A DNA stretch of 64,000 nucleotides. Origin: Adiantum capillus-veneris (Eukaryota; Streptophyta; Polypodiopsida; Polypodiales; Pteridaceae). Where the stretch lies: contig CM043959.1 in the NCBI GenBank assembly GCA_014529385.2, forward strand, positions 9,347,309-9,411,308, given 5' to 3'. Position 1 is the first letter of the stretch. The number at the start of each line of letters is the position of its first letter. A program made the position numbers and the translations under genes. Of the stretch, positions 60,683 to 64,000 are shown one piece after another. The notes beneath the pieces were generated by a model. It was given only the letters and a program-made list of their open reading frames with translations, had not been told where the DNA came from and searched no databases.

Positions 60683-61707
60683 AAGATCTGTTTGATAAGC
60701 TACAAGGCTCTACCTACTTCAATAGGATTGACCTTAAGAGTGGCTATCATCAAATAAGGATAGTGGACGAAGATATCCTAAAGACCGCGTTTCGCACAAC
60801 ATTTGGTCTTTATGAATATCTAGTCATGCCTTTTGGCTTGACTAATGCACCGGCTACTTTCAATCGTCTTATGGAGAAAATTTTTAGACCATATCGTAAA
60901 TTCACTGGAGTGTTCTTTGATGATATCATCATCTACTCCAAGTCTTTGGAGGAACATAAGCAACATCTCCAAGTGATTTTTCAAGCCTTGAGGGAGAACA
61001 AATTTTTTCTCAACCAAAAGAAAAGTGAATTCTTCCTTCAAGAGATTCAATATCTAGGTCATATTATCTCTCACGATGGTATTCGTATGGATCCATCAAA
61101 GTTAGAGGTAATAAAATCATGGCTTAACCCAAGGAATCTACATGAGCTAAGAAGCTTTATTGGTATGTGTGCATACTATAGACGCTTCAGAGCAAAATTC
61201 TCTCAAGTAGCAGGACCACTACACGACTTAACAAAGAAGAACGTTAAGTTTGTATGGACTGCTAAGGAGCAAAATGCTTTTGAAAAAATCAAAGAGAAGC
61301 TTACTTCCCAACTAGTCCTCGTGCTTCCGGATCTCTCAAAGCCATTTGAGGTCCAATGTGATGCGTGTGGTGATTTCCTTGGAACGGTTTTTCTTCAAGA
61401 AGGGCATGCCATAGCATATGAGAGCCGAAGGCTCAATCGTGATGAACGAGTCTTGGGCATTTATGAGAAAGGGCTTTTAGTTGTTCTACATGCCCTAGAC
61501 ACATGGAAGCACTACCTATTGGGGACTCCATTTATCCTACGAACCGACCACCAAAGTCTCAAGTATTTCATGACGCAAACCAAGCTTTCCGACAAACAAA
61601 TGAGGTGGGAAAATTTTCTTTCGCAATTTAATTTCCATATTGCTCACATAGCTGGTAAGCACAATCAAGTTGTTGATGCACTTTCACCACGAACGACCAA
61701 AAGTTAA
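60665..61707 (+). pseudogene. Gypsy RT and RNase H
   Basis: The open frame continues from [19 protein letters not shown] motifs are RIDLKSGYHQIRI, MPFGLTNAPATF and FFDDIIIYSKS (the Y/F-x-DD catalytic site). RNase H has VQCDACGDFLG (usual DAS), YESRRLN, and RTDHQSLKYF, with IAGKHNQVVDAL at the end. The frame is uninterrupted but shifted against its neighbours at both ends (about 60670 and 61685). Confidence 0.92.
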
Positions 61708-62830
61708 TGCGGTGTCTATAGATACTCACAATGATCTATCCTCTATGATAGATGAGTATGCTACTGACCCTGACTTTAAAGACATAATGTCAGCCCTTGC
61801 TTTGGGGAAGAAAGAGGAACCATTCACCTTGCAGGATGGTTATCTTCTCCACGGCAATAGGCTATGTGTTACCCATGCCCTTCGTGAGAAGGTTATGTAT
61901 GAATCCCATGCTCCTCCATATGCAGGGCATAGAGGTATTCAACCTACTCTCTGAGGAGTAGAGACGTATTTCTATTGGCCTACCGTGAAAGTGGACATAC
62001 AAGAGTATGTTTCAAAATGTGTAGTATGCCAAAAGACCAAGTATGATAGAGGGAAGCAACCTGGATTACTCCAGTCATTGCCTATTCCAAATTCACCATG
62101 GGAGAGTATATCCATGGATTTCATCTTTGGATTACCCAAGTCTATCCATGGGAATACAGGAATATGGACAATAGTCAACAGGTTTAGCAAGCAAGCACAT
62201 TTTATTCCTGTCAAAAAGACTATTAAGGCACATCAAATGGCAACTCTCTTCATATCTCAGATTTTCAAGCACCATGGATTACCCACATCCATCGTGTCAG
62301 ATAGAGATCCTAGAATGACCAGTAATTTCTGGAAAGGTCTCTTTGAAAATCTAGGAACAAGATTGAATTTCTCTTCGGCCTATCACCCACAAACGGATGG
62401 CCAAAGTGAGATAGCCAATCTTACGATACTCGATCTACTCAAGACTTATGTTACCGAAGTAGATCAATGCTCACAATGGGAAAAGTATTTACCTCTAGTA
62501 GAGTATGCCTACAATAATACTGTCCATACTTCTACCGGGAAAGCACATTTCGAGATCATAGAGGGAAGACCTAAAAGTCCCTTGCTACTCAAAGTACATG
62601 GGAAGATCTTCGCCGCCGATGAATATAGCCATGACCTACAAGAATCTTTTCAAAAGATTAGGGAGGCTATATCCATCTCTCAACAAAGGCAAAAAGCTCT
62701 TGCTGATAAGCACAGAAGAGCCTTAATGTTCAAAGAAAATGATTGGGTCTTACTCAAGTTTCCTAAGGCTCGATTAAGGCAAACGACGGGCGAAAATCCT
62801 ACGGGCCATCAAAAGTATTATGCTAAACCG
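61670..62830 (+). pseudogene. Gypsy integrase, one stop, C-terminus deleted
   Basis: The HHCC zinc domain is spread over YESHAPPYAGHRG and CVVCQKTK, with a TGA between them at 61952-61954. The catalytic core shows SMDFIFGLPKS, VSDRDPRMTSNFW and YHPQTDGQSEIAN (DDE triad). The frame continues to FKENDWVLLKFPKARL and then runs into LTR sequence at about 62831, so the distal C-terminus is gone. Confidence 0.92.
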
Positions 62831-64000
62831 AGAATAAATGGGAACAAGTGTTAAGATATAGATATGTGCTTATAGATCTATCTCAACACGGGGCCAATAG
62901 TAAAGGGACCCAAATGGGAGATGGTCTATCAAGAGCAAGGCTAACCAATGGAGCATAAGACCTTAGGGTTAGATTCATTGAAGACCTCCAATAATGTGTG
63001 TAAAAGTCCTTTGACCTTAGGTAAGCTAGGGCTGGGCTTGAGGTGGGAACCCGGCCCAAGCTCGAGGTGCTTGACCTGCTTGAGGTGCTTGTCGTGCTTG
63101 AGGTGTTTTTCCTGCTTGAGGTTCTTGATTAAGGTGCTTGAGGTGCTTGACTTACTCCATGCTTGAGGTGCTTGACTTGCCGCTTGATTAAGGTGCTTGA
63201 GGTGCCTTGACATGCTTGCCTGAGATGCTTGTGGGAATACCCCCTAGTCCAAGTGCTTTGTCATGCTTGATGCCTAAGGTGCTTGAGCTCCTAAAGTCAA
63301 AAGCATCCCTACAAGAGGGGGGGCGAGCCCTTTTCCTAGGGATTAGAGAGAGAACACACACTCACACTCACAAGGGAATCCCCAGCTTGAAGAGGCAGCA
63401 AGGACACATGTCAGGTCCCTAACCATGTTACCTTCATGTGTTGCTTGAAGCCTATTGGCTAGGCTTCAAAGGGGTCCAATGATAAATTACTTGAATTATC
63501 TAATTGTTTTTGCATTTATCAAGGTCCTCTCTCTCAAAGGGGAAAGGGGGACACTTGTCCCAAGGCTATCCCTGTTGTTTGTAATGGCTTCTGCTTGTGA
63601 TTGGCTAGGCCTGGAGGGGTCCAATGAGCTTCAAGCATGAGCTACAAGGGGGGGTCTACCCAAGCAAGCTAGGGGGGTGCTTAGGGGGTATACTCACCCA
63701 CACACACTCACAAGCACTCTCATTGTGTGCTATGCAAAGTGGAAGAGCTCCCTCTCCAAGCAAGTAAAGGTTGAGAGCCTACACCAACACTCTTGGCTAT
63801 GGAGTGCAAATCCAACCAAGAGCCATGCTTCAATGCTTAAGCTTGCCATCTCCTTCTTCTTCATTACTATGCTATTATGTATGCTAGCAACAAGAGTATG
63901 ATAAGTGAGGAACTAATTCTTTCTCCTACGAAATGTTTCTTCTTCCTCTTCCCTACCCTCATTCCCTGCTAGCTCTCTCCACCTTCGAAGGTGTTAGAGG
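62831..64000 (+). repeat. 3' LTR, Ty3/gypsy, partial
   Basis: It begins at AATAAATGGGAACAAG, lacking about the first 70 bp, and matches 56442-57610. It is cut by the window end at GTGTTAGAGG. Confidence 0.93.

Larger units (their letters stand above)
56373..64000 (+). mobile_element. Ty3/gypsy retrotransposon (3' LTR runs off the window)
   Basis: 5' LTR 56373-58001, primer site TGGTATCAGAGC at 58003-58014, gag, protease, RT, RNase H and integrase in that order (gypsy order, integrase last), then a 3' LTR from 62831 to the window end. The 3' end of pol, the polypurine tract and about the first 70 bp of the 3' LTR are deleted: ...GCTAAACCGA joins GAATAAATGGG. The LTRs are nearly identical, so the element is young. 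The family also left the solo LTR at 31914. Confidence 0.93.

Overview
The window looks like nuclear DNA of a land plant with a large, repeat-rich genome. The evidence is the density of nested LTR retrotransposons, most with a primer site matching plant initiator tRNA-Met, a degraded plant-type heavy-metal-associated isoprenylated protein fragment, and long CT/GA microsatellites. I see no intact host gene, rRNA, tRNA, CRISPR array or bacterial feature. Nearly everything readable is transposable-element sequence, most of it broken.

Region 1 (1-23130): two head-to-tail copies of an intron-containing reverse-transcriptase element that I read as Penelope-like (PLE). Copy A body runs 1 to about 2650. 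A spacer/5' region and a 13-codon first exon (3693-3731) follow, then a 3.66 kb intron, then copy B body (7392-13313). The start of a third unit is at 22012-23130, with the same first exon at 22352. Three LTR insertions interrupt the array: a solo LTR in the intron (3848-4767, repeat AAATA), a small non-autonomous element inside the copy B ORF (8463-11236), and a 7.9 kb gag-only element with 2.7 kb LTRs (14105-22007).

Region 2 (23131-25893): a CACTA-type terminus, microsatellites and minisatellites, and a degraded HMA-domain/CaaX gene fragment.

Region 3 (25894-45784): one Ty1/copia family several times over. There is a nearly intact minus-strand copy (25894-31448, TSD CTTTT, two nonsense codons), then a solo gypsy LTR (31914-33625, TSD CTCCT). 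After it comes a rearranged plus-strand copia (34292-45784, TSD AAAGG) that holds an inverted copia fragment and a second complete minus-strand copia (39386-44314).

Region 4 (45785-54795): a tandemly duplicated sequence of about 1.5 kb whose second unit preserves the empty target sites of two insertions in the first unit. It also holds a 1.9 kb non-autonomous LTR element, a zinc-knuckle ORF fragment, a gypsy 3' end with its LTR, and about 3 kb I cannot assign.

Region 5 (54796-64000): a copia 5' fragment cut by an unknown LTR-like sequence, then a Ty3/gypsy element (56373 to beyond the window) with all gag-pol domains but several frame breaks.

The most unusual content is the PLE-like array with its retained spliceosomal intron. 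Second are the readable insertion histories: empty-site paralogues, a gene-conversion tract and inversion junctions.
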